Shown: positions 34,170 through 41,740, numbered from the stretch's first letter. The stretch is 64,000 bases of DNA from Exiguobacterium sp. BMC-KP (GCF_001275385.1 NZ_LGIW01000012.1:1-64000), one strand, 5' to 3'. Notes: a model not told the origin generated them from the sequence alone. Made by a program: numbers and translations.

Positions 34170-34206
34170 GGCTCACTTGCCACGTGATGGGGGTATACTT
34201 GTGTAA
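34170..34206 (+). promoter_or_regulatory. Inverted repeat over the htrA promoter
   Basis: ACCCCCACAT and ATGGGGGT (outer arms) span 34170-34198 and run into TATACT, a likely -10 box (about 34195-34200), with no good -35. No T run follows, so an operator or activator site fits better than a terminator. This could regulate htrA. Confidence 0.35.
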
Positions 34207-34233
34207 AGAGAGTCATAAAGGAGGCGTATGTCG

Positions 34234-35523
34234 ATGGATCGACCGGAAGAACCACGGAACGAATCCGAACAGCATGAATCATCATCCGATGAGAGCGGCT
34301 TCCCGCCCCGTCAGCCGGCAACGAGCGAACCGGTCAGCCCTTATCGTGAACCATATGAAGAACAACCAGAACCACCGCGTCGTCGCGGTGCCGGAAAAGC
34401 CTTTTTCGTTGGTCTAATCGGCGGAATCGTCGGAGCCTTGTTGATTGCGCTCGTCGCGTGGCCGTTCGTCCGTGATGAGATGACGAGTCCGACTCCCGTT
34501 TCGTCGACGACAGCGGAACAGACTGCGACACAGACGACAGAAGATGAAGCCGACATCGTCGGTGCTGTCGGTAAGACGAAGGAAGCCGTCGTGAGCGTAA
34601 CGAACCTTCAGAGCTCGTTTCAAGGAACGGATCAGGAAACGGGTGCGGGGTCCGGCGTCATCTATAAAAAAGACGGGAATAAAGCCTACGTCGTTACGAA
34701 CTACCACGTCGTTGAAGGCGCAAGCCGCTTGTCTGTCACGTTATCCGACGGAACAGCACTCGAGGCAAAAGTCCTCGGGGAAGATCCGACGTATGATTTA
34801 GCGGTCCTGTCGATCGATTCATCGAAAGTGACACAAGTCGTAAAACTTGGGGATTCGGATACATTACGTGCCGGCGAAACGGTGCTTGCGATCGGAAATC
34901 CACTCGGAATCTTTGCAAACTCAGTCACACGAGGTGTCATCAGTGCGCAGGAACGGACGGTTCCAGTCGATACGAACAAGGATGGACAGCAAGACTTCAA
35001 TACGGAAGTCATCCAAACCGATGCAGCAATCAACCCAGGTAACTCGGGTGGAGCGCTCATCAACACAGCTGGTCAATTGATTGGAATCAACTCGATGAAG
35101 ATTGCGGAAGCGAGCGTCGAAGGAGTCGGATTTGCGATTCCAATCAACGAAGCGTTACCGATCATGCGTGATCTCGAGCAAAACGGTGAAGTTGTTCGTC
35201 CACAGCTTGGAATTCAGATTCGCGACGTGCAGGAATTCCCAAGCGGATACCGCGAAGATCGGTTGAAATTGCCGAATGATGTCACGAAAGGAATCGTCGT
35301 CGTCGGTCTGACGCGTAATAGCGGAGCCGAAAAAGCGGGAATGAAAGCGAACGATGTCATCGTTGAAATCAATGGTAAAGAAATCGCGTCCTTCGCTGAT
35401 CTGAAAAGTGTCCTCTACCGGGATGCAAAAGTCGGTGAAACGGTCAAAGTCACGTTTTACCGGGGCGGCGAAAAACAGACAGCAGATGTGAAGTTGTCGG
35501 CTCAGTCACAAACTGTTCAGTAA
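34234..35523 (+). CDS. htrA: Membrane-anchored serine protease HtrA
   Basis: About 430 residues, a quality-control protease on the outer face of the membrane. An acidic, proline-rich cytoplasmic N-terminus (1-50) precedes one transmembrane segment (AFFVGLIGGIVGALLIALVA). The trypsin-like domain has histidine in NYHVVEG, aspartate in YDLAVLSID and serine in NPGNSGGALIN, and a C-terminal PDZ domain (VVGLTRNSGAEKAGMKANDVI). The ATG at 34234 lies nine bases after AAAGGAGG; the ATG at 34228 is too close. In Bacillus, htrC lies downstream of walJ in the same place. Confidence 0.95.
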   Translation: MDRPEEPRNESEQHESSSDESGFPPRQPATSEPVSPYREPYEEQPEPPRRRGAGKAFFVGLIGGIVGALLIALVAWPFVRDEMTSPTPVSSTTAEQTATQTTEDEADIVGAVGKTKEAVVSVTNLQSSFQGTDQETGAGSGVIYKKDGNKAYVVTNYHVVEGASRLSVTLSDGTALEAKVLGEDPTYDLAVLSIDSSKVTQVVKLGDSDTLRAGETVLAIGNPLGIFANSVTRGVISAQERTVPVDTNKDGQQDFNTEVIQTDAAINPGNSGGALINTAGQLIGINSMKIAEASVEGVGFAIPINEALPIMRDLEQNGEVVRPQLGIQIRDVQEFPSGYREDRLKLPNDVTKGIVVVGLTRNSGAEKAGMKANDVIVEINGKEIASFADLKSVLYRDAKVGETVKVTFYRGGEKQTADVKLSAQSQTVQ

Positions 35524-35535
35524 GGTATAACCTGA

Positions 35536-35573
35536 AAAACCATCCACAGGTCCGACCTGTGGATGGTTTTTTT
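35536..35573 (+). terminator. Terminator after htrA
   Basis: AAAACCATCCACAGG, loop TCCGA, CCTGTGGATGGTTTT, then T residues. Confidence 0.92.
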
Positions 35574-35639
35574 GAGTGAAGAAACCTACGGCTTTTCCGG
35601 TCAGGAAGGTTGATATTTGTTATACTGGAAGCGGATAAA

Positions 35640-35868
35640 TGTGGATAAGTGAAAGGAGGAGATTACCTGTGGATAAGTACGTTTGTTTAGAACATGTTGA
35701 GCTTGCACTTGACGAAATCGTGGATGAAACAGAACAATACCCGATTCTCGATCAGCTAAATCCAGAAAAAAACATCACCTGTGAATACTGCGAGGCAACG
35801 GCAACATATCTTGTGTCAAGCAAAAAATAAATATCAACATGTGGATTTGTGGATAACTCTGTGGATAA
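35640..35868 (+). other. DnaA-box cluster flanking yyzF
   Basis: Four exact TGTGGATAA boxes in the same orientation lie at 35640-35648, 35668-35676, 35848-35856 and 35860-35868, with a near match at 35840-35848. The second overlaps the GTG start codon of yyzF. Exact 9-mers at this density are unlikely by chance. Bacillus subtilis has an oriC-outside DnaA-box cluster at the corresponding yyzF-yydA position. Confidence 0.75.
35669..35830 (+). CDS. yyzF: CxxH/CxxC small protein YyzF
   Basis: 53 residues beginning MDKYVCLEHVELALDEI and ending with CEYCEATATYLVSS. The two paired motifs CLEH and CEYC suggest a metal-binding knuckle. Function unknown. It starts with GTG inside a DnaA box, after AAAGGAGGAG. 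The gene lies directly before rlmH, as in Bacillus. Confidence 0.85.
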   Translation: MDKYVCLEHVELALDEIVDETEQYPILDQLNPEKNITCEYCEATATYLVSSKK

Positions 35869-35902
35869 CTCCTGAATTTTCTGTCAGAAAGCGAGAAAAA
35901 AG

Positions 35903-36382
35903 ATGCAAATTACCATTATTACGGTCGGAAAGTTAAAAGAGAAGTATTTGAAGCAAGGCATCGCCGAATATACGAAGCGTCTCGGCGCGTACTGTTCGAT
36001 CCAAGAAATCGAGGTCGCGGACGAAAAGGCACCGGAGCAGTTGAGTGAAGCGGAGATGGCACAAGTAAAGAAAAAAGAGGGCGAACGGATTTTAGCAAAG
36101 ATCGGACCGGACGTTCATGTCCTTGCACTTGCTATCGAAGGAAAACAACGGACGAGTGAACAGTTCGCAAAAGAACTCGATCAACTCGCGACGTACGGCA
36201 AGAGCAAAATTGCTTTCGTCATCGGCGGCTCGCTTGGTCTCGCACCAGAAGTGATGCAGCGTGCGAATGATACGATCTCGTTTTCAAAGATGACATTCCC
36301 GCATCAATTGATGAAGATGATCCTCTGTGAACAGATTTATCGGGCGTATCGGATTAATCGGAATGAACCGTATCATAAATAA
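35903..36382 (+). CDS. rlmH: 23S rRNA (pseudouridine-1915 N3)-methyltransferase RlmH
   Basis: 159 residues of the SPOUT family. Ends [12 protein letters not shown], the invariant C-terminus, and contains FVIGGSLGL, the SAM-knot motif. It methylates pseudouridine 1915 of 23S rRNA. The last 20 bases (accgtatcataaataa) correspond to the site used by staphylococcal SCC elements in rlmH/orfX. AT-rich foreign-looking DNA begins immediately after its stop codon. Confidence 0.97.
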   Translation: MQITIITVGKLKEKYLKQGIAEYTKRLGAYCSIQEIEVADEKAPEQLSEAEMAQVKKKEGERILAKIGPDVHVLALAIEGKQRTSEQFAKELDQLATYGKSKIAFVIGGSLGLAPEVMQRANDTISFSKMTFPHQLMKMILCEQIYRAYRINRNEPYHK

Positions 36383-36434
36383 TTTTATTTGGGGTTAATA
36401 AGAAAATTGTAGAAATAAAAGGTGAGGTGAACTA

Positions 36435-37598
36435 ATGAGAAATGATTATCTACTTATAAAAAATAATTACAAAGAGAGTAATAGTAAAATTAAGTTTAGA
36501 GACGGAAAAATTGAATTTAAGTTGAATAGTTCTAAATTCAATGGATTTACAATAAAAGAAATTTTAATTTTTGTTAACATGCTTGAGAAAAAGTATAAAT
36601 TTCTTACTAAAAAGCATCCTGTTCATTTTAATCTAGGTGAGATAGTTGTTGAGGATAAATTAACTTATATTATATTTGAATGTATATGTAACTATTTAAT
36701 TGAGACAAAAAAATATAATGTAATAGTTTCGTTTGATTGTCGTGAAAAAATTTATACAGAGGGAATACTCTTATCACCATTGAATATTCTTAGAGTAAGA
36801 CATAAAGATAATGATAAAGAGTTTATGAAAATGTTCAAAAAAAAGATATTAAAAACGCATTATAGAAGAGTAGTGGGTGTAACAGATTCAGAATTAGAAA
36901 ATTTAATGCTTCCTTCTAAAATAATGACAGAAGTTGATAGTTTTCTAAAATATTTTAACCTTGGAAAAAGACAAAGAGACGCAATTGCAGAAGTTATTGC
37001 AGAATTAGTGGGTAATGTTTTAGAACATGCTCAAACTGAATGCTTAATCGATTTAGATATTGCTGAAGGTTATAAAAAAGGAAGTGGGGATGAGAGCTAT
37101 TATGGAATAAATATCACAATTATTAATTTTTCTGATCGCCTTTTAGGAGATTCAATTTCTGAAAAGATAACTACTACAGAAATACTTAATAAAAAACATT
37201 TAAAACTTCTTGATGCATATAAAGTTCATCGAAAAAGCTTTAGTAAAAATTATCTAAAAGAAGATTTTTATAATATAGCATCTTTTCAACACAAAATTTC
37301 TGGGAGAATGTCGAATGAAAGTACTGGTGGTACTGGATTGACAAAGTTAATTAATCGATTAGAAAAGTACTCAGATGCATATTTTTGTTATGTAATTACT
37401 GGCGATAGGGCAATCTTTTTTTTACACGAATACCTTTCTTATAATGAAGAAGAATGGATAGGATTTAATGAAGAAAATGATTTTTTAAATAATATTCCGA
37501 ATGAAGACATACTAGGTACAAGTAAAATTAATATGCCTGGTACAGCATATAACTTAAATTTTATTTTGAAATCTGAGGAGATTTTGTATGAAAAATAA
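36435..37598 (+). CDS. GHKL-type ATP-binding protein (HATPase)
   Basis: 387 residues, strongly AT-rich. Residues 1-150 contain an uncharacterised region with a STAS-like pattern (residues about 28-100). The C-terminal half has GHKL motifs: an N box ELVGNVLEHA (E190, N194, H198), a G1-like NFSDRLLGD (231-239), a G2 GGTGL (298-302) and a final MPGTAYNLNF (367-376). There is no HisKA domain and no phosphoacceptor histidine context, so it is not a classical histidine kinase. It resembles anti-sigma-type ATPases. Its 3' end overlaps the next gene by 11 bases, so the two are translationally coupled. Function unproven; a sensor or switch role in this cassette is inferred. Confidence 0.8.
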   Translation: MRNDYLLIKNNYKESNSKIKFRDGKIEFKLNSSKFNGFTIKEILIFVNMLEKKYKFLTKKHPVHFNLGEIVVEDKLTYIIFECICNYLIETKKYNVIVSFDCREKIYTEGILLSPLNILRVRHKDNDKEFMKMFKKKILKTHYRRVVGVTDSELENLMLPSKIMTEVDSFLKYFNLGKRQRDAIAEVIAELVGNVLEHAQTECLIDLDIAEGYKKGSGDESYYGINITIINFSDRLLGDSISEKITTTEILNKKHLKLLDAYKVHRKSFSKNYLKEDFYNIASFQHKISGRMSNESTGGTGLTKLINRLEKYSDAYFCYVITGDRAIFFLHEYLSYNEEEWIGFNEENDFLNNIPNEDILGTSKINMPGTAYNLNFILKSEEILYEK

Positions 37599-37872
37599 TT
37601 TTGAATTAGAAATTGATAATACAGTAACAAAATTAGCAGGTAATCCATTGGGAAAAAAAATATATCAATCACAAGTATTAAAAGAAATTGATTATGAAAA
37701 GGAAATTATGATTGTTTTTCCTGACAGAATTGATACAATCGCTTCTTCATTTATTCAAGGTTTTTTTGAAGACATGGTAAGCAAAATAGGTGTTAATGGG
37801 ATAGTTAGTCAAGTAACTATAAAATCTTCAATACCGGATATTAAAGATTTAATCGTAAAAAATCTTATATGA
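37588..37872 (+). CDS. STAS-like DUF4325-type protein
   Basis: 94 residues. The pattern VTKLAGNPLGKKIYQ, then EIMIVFPDRIDTIASSFIQGFFEDMVSK (about 39-66), fits the STAS-like DUF4325 family, with the characteristic TIASSF segment. STAS domains serve as anti-anti-sigma partners of GHKL ATPases. The gene starts inside the end of the ATPase gene after a GAGGAG site and shares its AT-rich composition. A partner-switch pair is inferred from adjacency and domain type; no phosphorylation serine is identified with confidence. Confidence 0.75.
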   Translation: MKNNFELEIDNTVTKLAGNPLGKKIYQSQVLKEIDYEKEIMIVFPDRIDTIASSFIQGFFEDMVSKIGVNGIVSQVTIKSSIPDIKDLIVKNLI

Positions 37873-37897
37873 ACTAATGAAGTTAGGAGTGCTTTTT

Positions 37898-38344
37898 TTG
37901 GATAAGATTTCAATAACTGTAGCAATAATTTCAGCTGCTATTTCTATGTATGTAGGAATAATTCAACATATAAGGGAAAAAAAAATAAACCAAACAAATT
38001 TAGAATCTATTTATTTTAACGACATATACAAAGAGTTTCTAATAAAAAAAATACCTGAAGCACGTAAATACATTCATGTAAAAAATGATGGAAGTGTGAT
38101 TGGAATCGAGAAAATGATTGAAGAACTAAATACTATTAGACAAGATTCATTATACTATCATTACAATGATTCAAAATTTTTCGAAAAACTAAAGTCAGAT
38201 TTACAAGATTTAGAAGATTATTTAATAAATAAATCTAACAAGAAACTTTCTTCGGAAGAACATTCTGAATTTTATGAAAATGTAAAAATAAAATTAATGA
38301 AAATCTATAAAACAATAAATAATAAATTTTTAGGTACAAAATAA
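37898..38344 (+). CDS. Small membrane-anchored helical protein
   Basis: 148 residues from TTG at 37898, which follows AGGAG by eight bases; an ATG at 37877 gives 155 residues but has no ribosome-binding site. One N-terminal membrane helix (about 4-21, ISITVAIISAAISMYVGIIQ), then a long cytoplasmic region rich in lysine, glutamate and leucine with predicted helices (FNDIYKEFLIKKIPEARKYI; DSLYYHYNDSKFFEKLKSDL). I do not recognise a named family. In a defence reading this could be a membrane effector or anchor, but nothing in the sequence proves it. Confidence 0.75.
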   Translation: MDKISITVAIISAAISMYVGIIQHIREKKINQTNLESIYFNDIYKEFLIKKIPEARKYIHVKNDGSVIGIEKMIEELNTIRQDSLYYHYNDSKFFEKLKSDLQDLEDYLINKSNKKLSSEEHSEFYENVKIKLMKIYKTINNKFLGTK

Positions 38345-38408
38345 TACTATATGTAATTAATAATGAATAACTCAATTTTTAATACGAATTTTGATTGGAG
38401 TGTTAGTT

Positions 38409-40355
38409 TTGATTGCAGGTTTATTGTGTAGACATTATAAAATTTATCAAGGATTAAATTTTATTCCTTTGTGTAACGATCATCAAAGTCCATTGTCTAT
38501 TTTCATTGGTAATAATGCTGTGGGTAAAAGTTCTGTATTGGAAAGTATTAACACTTTTTTTAATAATTCACATTGGAATAGAACTAAAAATACTAAATCA
38601 GCTGAAGCTTTTATTGCTCCAATATTTCTTTTAAAAAAAAGCGATTTCAACTTAAATGATGGAGGAGTTTTGGATTCATTAAACGCATTAAGTAATTATT
38701 TTTGGAATATAGATAAAACTTCAAACATTTCTTCCTTCGGTAGTGAAGCTATTCAAAACTTTTTAAAGTTTCGAGATGAATTAAAACAAAGATATAATCC
38801 TGAAGAATACTTATTCTTTTTAATAGGAATGAAATTCGAAAGTAGATTACAAATTTATTATAGTAGTTTCGATAATGATCTAGAAACCAAAATGAGAGGT
38901 AAAGGTGTTGAATTTCGAGATAATAAATTATTATCAGCTATTAAAAACTATTTTTCTTATATATATATTCCTTCAGAAGCCTTAACTAGTGAAGTTACTA
39001 AACTAGAGAATAGAGAGATGCAGGAATTGATGAGTACAGATATATTGGAGGGTATAGATAAAATATTACTCCAAAAAAATGTAACAGATGGTGATGGTAA
39101 AGGTCTTAAAATTAATTTAATAACTTATTTAAATAATAATTTAGACGATTATATGAATAAAATAAACGATACGATTAAGGATATCGATAATAGTTACGCA
39201 TATAAATCTGAAAGAAACTTTAAACGAAAATTAACTTCACTTGATGTCCGAAGTAGAATTTTAGAAGCTTATTTTTCGATTAGAACTTTGAAAAAAGATA
39301 AAAAAGAAATTTTTGAACTTAGTTCAGGCGAGCAAAGAATTGCTTTAATTGATATAGCCACAGCATTTTTAGAGAATGAAAACAATGATAGACATAAAAA
39401 AATAATTTTAGCTATTGATGAGCCTGAAAATTCATTACATCTAACCAAAGCATTTGGACAGTTTGAAAGATTGAAGAATTTAGTAGGTAAAGCTCAATTA
39501 CTAATTACGACTCACTGGTACGGTTCACTACCAGTAACCGATGTAGGGAATGTTCACTATGTTGAGCTTAAATCAGAAAATAAAGTTCAAATCAAAACTT
39601 ATGATTTAAATAACTATTTTGAAAAAAGAGGTTCTTTGCCAGAGGACATCCAAATGAAAAGCTACTTTGATTTAACTTCCTCAATTCTAAGCTCGATTCG
39701 ATCAGAAAAAACGAACTGGATTATTTGTGAGGGTAGTGATGATAAACTGTATTTATCACATTATTTAAAAGACGTAGATAATTTGAAAATTTTAAGTGTA
39801 GGTGGTTGTGGAAATGTAATTAAAATTTATAAATATCTTTTTACTCCATTTATGGAGAAAGAAGAAAAGAAAAGTATCGAAAGCAAAGTTCTCTGCTTAA
39901 TTGATACAGATGAAATAGTTCACGACTTACAAATTAAAAGTGATGCAAAGGAGAAGCTAAAAATAGTTAGAATTCAACCAGATAAAGATGAAAATATAAA
40001 TCTTCAGTCAGTTTCTAAATCTGGTTATCATAATCCAACAGAAATGGAAGATTGTTTGAATCCAAGAAAGTACTATGAGTCTATAAAAGAAGAAATACTT
40101 AAAACAAATAATATTGATTTAATCAATATATATAATAAATTCAAATTTAATACAGATGCTAAATCGTCTAGAGTTAAAAGTGAAAAATTTTCAATATTGG
40201 AACCTAAAGAATTAGTTAAATTTGAAGAGAAAAAAAATATATATGATTACTTAGATGATCATCATAATAAATTTTTAATTGCAAAAAACTATAGTCAGAG
40301 AAGTAGAGGAGATTTACCTGGATTGTTTAAACTGATTCAAGAATTTTTTATTTGA
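38409..40355 (+). CDS. OLD-like ATPase/TOPRIM nuclease
   Basis: 648 residues from TTG at 38409, eight bases after GGAG; a TTG at 38391 adds six residues. The N-terminal SMC/ABC-like ATPase has Walker A GNNAVGKSS (34-42), signature SSGEQ (305-309), Walker B ILAIDEPE (333-340) and H-loop H369 (TTHWYG). The C-terminal half is a TOPRIM domain with ICEGSDD (E441) and the acidic LIDTDE (DTD at 499-501). This order is that of OLD-family endonucleases found in several phage-defence systems, but no UvrD-like helicase partner (as in Gabija) is encoded nearby. Probably the nuclease effector of this cassette. Confidence 0.8.
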   Translation: MIAGLLCRHYKIYQGLNFIPLCNDHQSPLSIFIGNNAVGKSSVLESINTFFNNSHWNRTKNTKSAEAFIAPIFLLKKSDFNLNDGGVLDSLNALSNYFWNIDKTSNISSFGSEAIQNFLKFRDELKQRYNPEEYLFFLIGMKFESRLQIYYSSFDNDLETKMRGKGVEFRDNKLLSAIKNYFSYIYIPSEALTSEVTKLENREMQELMSTDILEGIDKILLQKNVTDGDGKGLKINLITYLNNNLDDYMNKINDTIKDIDNSYAYKSERNFKRKLTSLDVRSRILEAYFSIRTLKKDKKEIFELSSGEQRIALIDIATAFLENENNDRHKKIILAIDEPENSLHLTKAFGQFERLKNLVGKAQLLITTHWYGSLPVTDVGNVHYVELKSENKVQIKTYDLNNYFEKRGSLPEDIQMKSYFDLTSSILSSIRSEKTNWIICEGSDDKLYLSHYLKDVDNLKILSVGGCGNVIKIYKYLFTPFMEKEEKKSIESKVLCLIDTDEIVHDLQIKSDAKEKLKIVRIQPDKDENINLQSVSKSGYHNPTEMEDCLNPRKYYESIKEEILKTNNIDLINIYNKFKFNTDAKSSRVKSEKFSILEPKELVKFEEKKNIYDYLDDHHNKFLIAKNYSQRSRGDLPGLFKLIQEFFI

Positions 40356-40420
40356 ATCCATAGTGTATACCGCAAGCATATAATCTTTTTTTTTGTATGT
40401 AATTATTTTGTAGTAAATCT

Positions 40421-40476
40421 AATATAAAATGCCTAAATCCGAGTGTATTTACTATCGGATTTAGGCATTTTATATT
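40421..40476. terminator. Perfect 22-bp inverted repeat, bidirectional terminator
   Basis: Arms of 22 bases (40421-40442 and 40455-40476) pair perfectly around a 12-base loop. The inner part reads TGCCTAAATCCGA / TCGGATTTAGGCA and the outer part is AT-only. It serves the plus-strand island genes and the minus-strand gene ending at 40475. Because native composition resumes here, this may be the original rlmH terminator, pushed away from its gene by the island. Confidence 0.85.
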
Positions 40477-40714
40477 ATGCACGTGTTAGTATAATTCTCA
40501 AAATTTCGTGTATGACGTCATGATCCCGGACGTCATGGACACGATAATTACCAGGTAACGTATAGACGTCTATCGCTCCGACGTAAGCAATCTTCAGTTC
40601 CAATGTTCCGTCCTCCTGACAGGTCGTCCGGAGTTCGAGTTCACCGCTGATGACACCGACTTCTTGCGTCATGACACCATGTGTGGCGGTAAAGGTAGAG
40701 GTTTTCGTTTCCAT
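40475..40714 (-). CDS. Small protein downstream of secreted nuclease
   Basis: 79 residues, native base composition, beginning METKTSTFTATHGVMTQEV. No signal peptide or membrane helix, so probably cytoplasmic. Its own AAAAGGAGT ribosome-binding site, and it starts 15 bases after the nuclease stop, in the same operon. I do not recognise the family. A role as inhibitor of the neighbouring nuclease is possible but rests on adjacency alone. Confidence 0.7.
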   Translation of the reverse strand: METKTSTFTATHGVMTQEVGVISGELELRTTCQEDGTLELKIAYVGAIDVYTLPGNYRVHDVRDHDVIHEILRIILTRA

Positions 40715-40729
40715 CGAATCGACTCCTTT

Positions 40730-41362
40730 TTAGTATGTACATGTGTTCAACATCGTTTGTAGAGCTGTTTTTTCACTCGACTGTAAGCTGAGGTTCCAAC
40801 GACTCTTCGTATTAATCCACATCTTCGAGTAAGCGCAGCTCGCACCTGTCCGTGTCGGCTTCCATGTCGACGGATCCTGATCTCCTTTTGAACGGTTTGA
40901 GCTTGCAGAGACAGCGATCAATTGCGGACCTGTTAAATCGTTTGCGAATGCTTGACGTGTCGTCGTCGTCCAACTGCTTGCGCCTGAGCGCCATGCTTCA
41001 GCAAGCGGTACGACGTGATCGATGTCGAGGTCAGATGGATTCGTAAATGTCAGTCCGTCATAGTAACTATACCAAGAACCGGATGTAACGGGGCACGTTC
41101 CGACATATGAATCAGCATCACGTTTTAAGACGACTTGTCGTGTATCGCAGCCGCCTCCTTGACTGCTCCAGTGCGGGAACAAGTCACGCGAATAACCAGT
41201 CATGCTGCCTTCTGTTTTAACAATTAAGGCATCGAGTTGAGACTGAGCCGTCGCTTTCGACGAGATGCCCGAAGGTAGTGCGGAAACGGATGTCGTATCA
41301 AATTGGAAAGCGGTCAGGCAGACGAGTGCAGTGATGACGATGGACTTGATGGCTTTGAACAC
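40730..41362 (-). CDS. Secreted HNH endonuclease-family protein (DUF1524-type)
   Basis: 210 residues. Signal peptide at 1-28 (hydrophobic core IVITALVCLTAF, cleavage after SVSA). The nuclease core is DLDIDHVVPLAEAW (D115-H116) with SSNRSKGDQDP (N156) and a later WINTKSRW, matching DUF1524/GmrSD-type HNH nucleases. Four cysteines (72, 90, 176, 208) suggest two disulphides, fitting extracellular action. Likely degrades external DNA or RNA. A short downstream gene follows on the same strand. Confidence 0.87.
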   Translation of the reverse strand: MFKAIKSIVITALVCLTAFQFDTTSVSALPSGISSKATAQSQLDALIVKTEGSMTGYSRDLFPHWSSQGGGCDTRQVVLKRDADSYVGTCPVTSGSWYSYYDGLTFTNPSDLDIDHVVPLAEAWRSGASSWTTTTRQAFANDLTGPQLIAVSASSNRSKGDQDPSTWKPTRTGASCAYSKMWINTKSRWNLSLQSSEKTALQTMLNTCTY

Positions 41363-41542
41363 GTGTCATTCCTCCTATGTATGAGACGAGATGATGTGAA
41401 GACACCCTTCACATTTTTTAGTATGGCATCACTTATTTAGGAAAAAATAAATATCGTGTAAATGTTACTAAAATTAAATTTTTGTCATTATATAGAAGGG
41501 TCTGATGTTAGGATTTAGGTGGAGAAGAAAGGAGACTACATA

Positions 41543-41740
41543 ATGAACGAACGAATTAGAGGATGGTTGATCGTGTTCGGCGTATTTTTAGTCGTAAGTG
41601 GCACGTTGACGGAAGCGCAACGTTATTTCAACACAAAAGAACTAGATAATTGTATCGCGCAAGCTCGCGCTGCCCACCAAGAATATGAATATGAGATCGT
41701 TAATCCTGTCACACGTGCGTATTCGTTCCATGCGCATTGA
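41543..41740 (+). CDS. Short single-pass membrane protein
   Basis: 65 residues beginning MNERIRGWLIVFGVFLVV, with one membrane segment (about 7-24) and a soluble tail with two histidines at the end. The ATG at 41543 follows AAAGGAGACTACAT. Family not recognised. It is divergent from the nuclease gene; the 180 bases between them are AT-rich and hold no clear promoter that I can place. Confidence 0.65.
   Translation: MNERIRGWLIVFGVFLVVSGTLTEAQRYFNTKELDNCIAQARAAHQEYEYEIVNPVTRAYSFHAH

Larger units (their letters stand above)
36383..40420 (+). mobile_element. AT-rich accessory island at the rlmH 3' end
   Basis: Right after the rlmH TAA, base composition changes from about half GC to strongly AT-rich, with AGA, ATA, AAA and TTA codons dominating. 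It returns to normal just before the inverted repeat at 40421-40476. The island carries four same-strand genes with tight spacing or overlap. No integrase, transposase or clear direct repeats are visible, so its mode of entry is unknown. Boundaries are from composition. Confidence 0.75.

Noticed and set aside
36383-36391. TTTTATTTG repeated at 40346-40354 as a possible target duplication of the island
   Set aside because: Nine bases in very AT-rich DNA, the second copy inside the OLD-like gene; too likely by chance.
36435-37598. Two-component histidine kinase
   Set aside because: It has GHKL motifs but no HisKA domain or phosphoacceptor histidine, and no response regulator is nearby.
38391-40355. 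Gabija-like system (OLD-type nuclease)
   Set aside because: No UvrD-like helicase gene is next to it and the neighbours are of other families; domain order alone does not make it Gabija.
40371-40386. CAAGCATATAATC near the right border as a degenerate copy of the rlmH end (attR)
   Set aside because: Similarity to gtatcataaataa is too weak and the region is AT-rich; no support for an attachment site.
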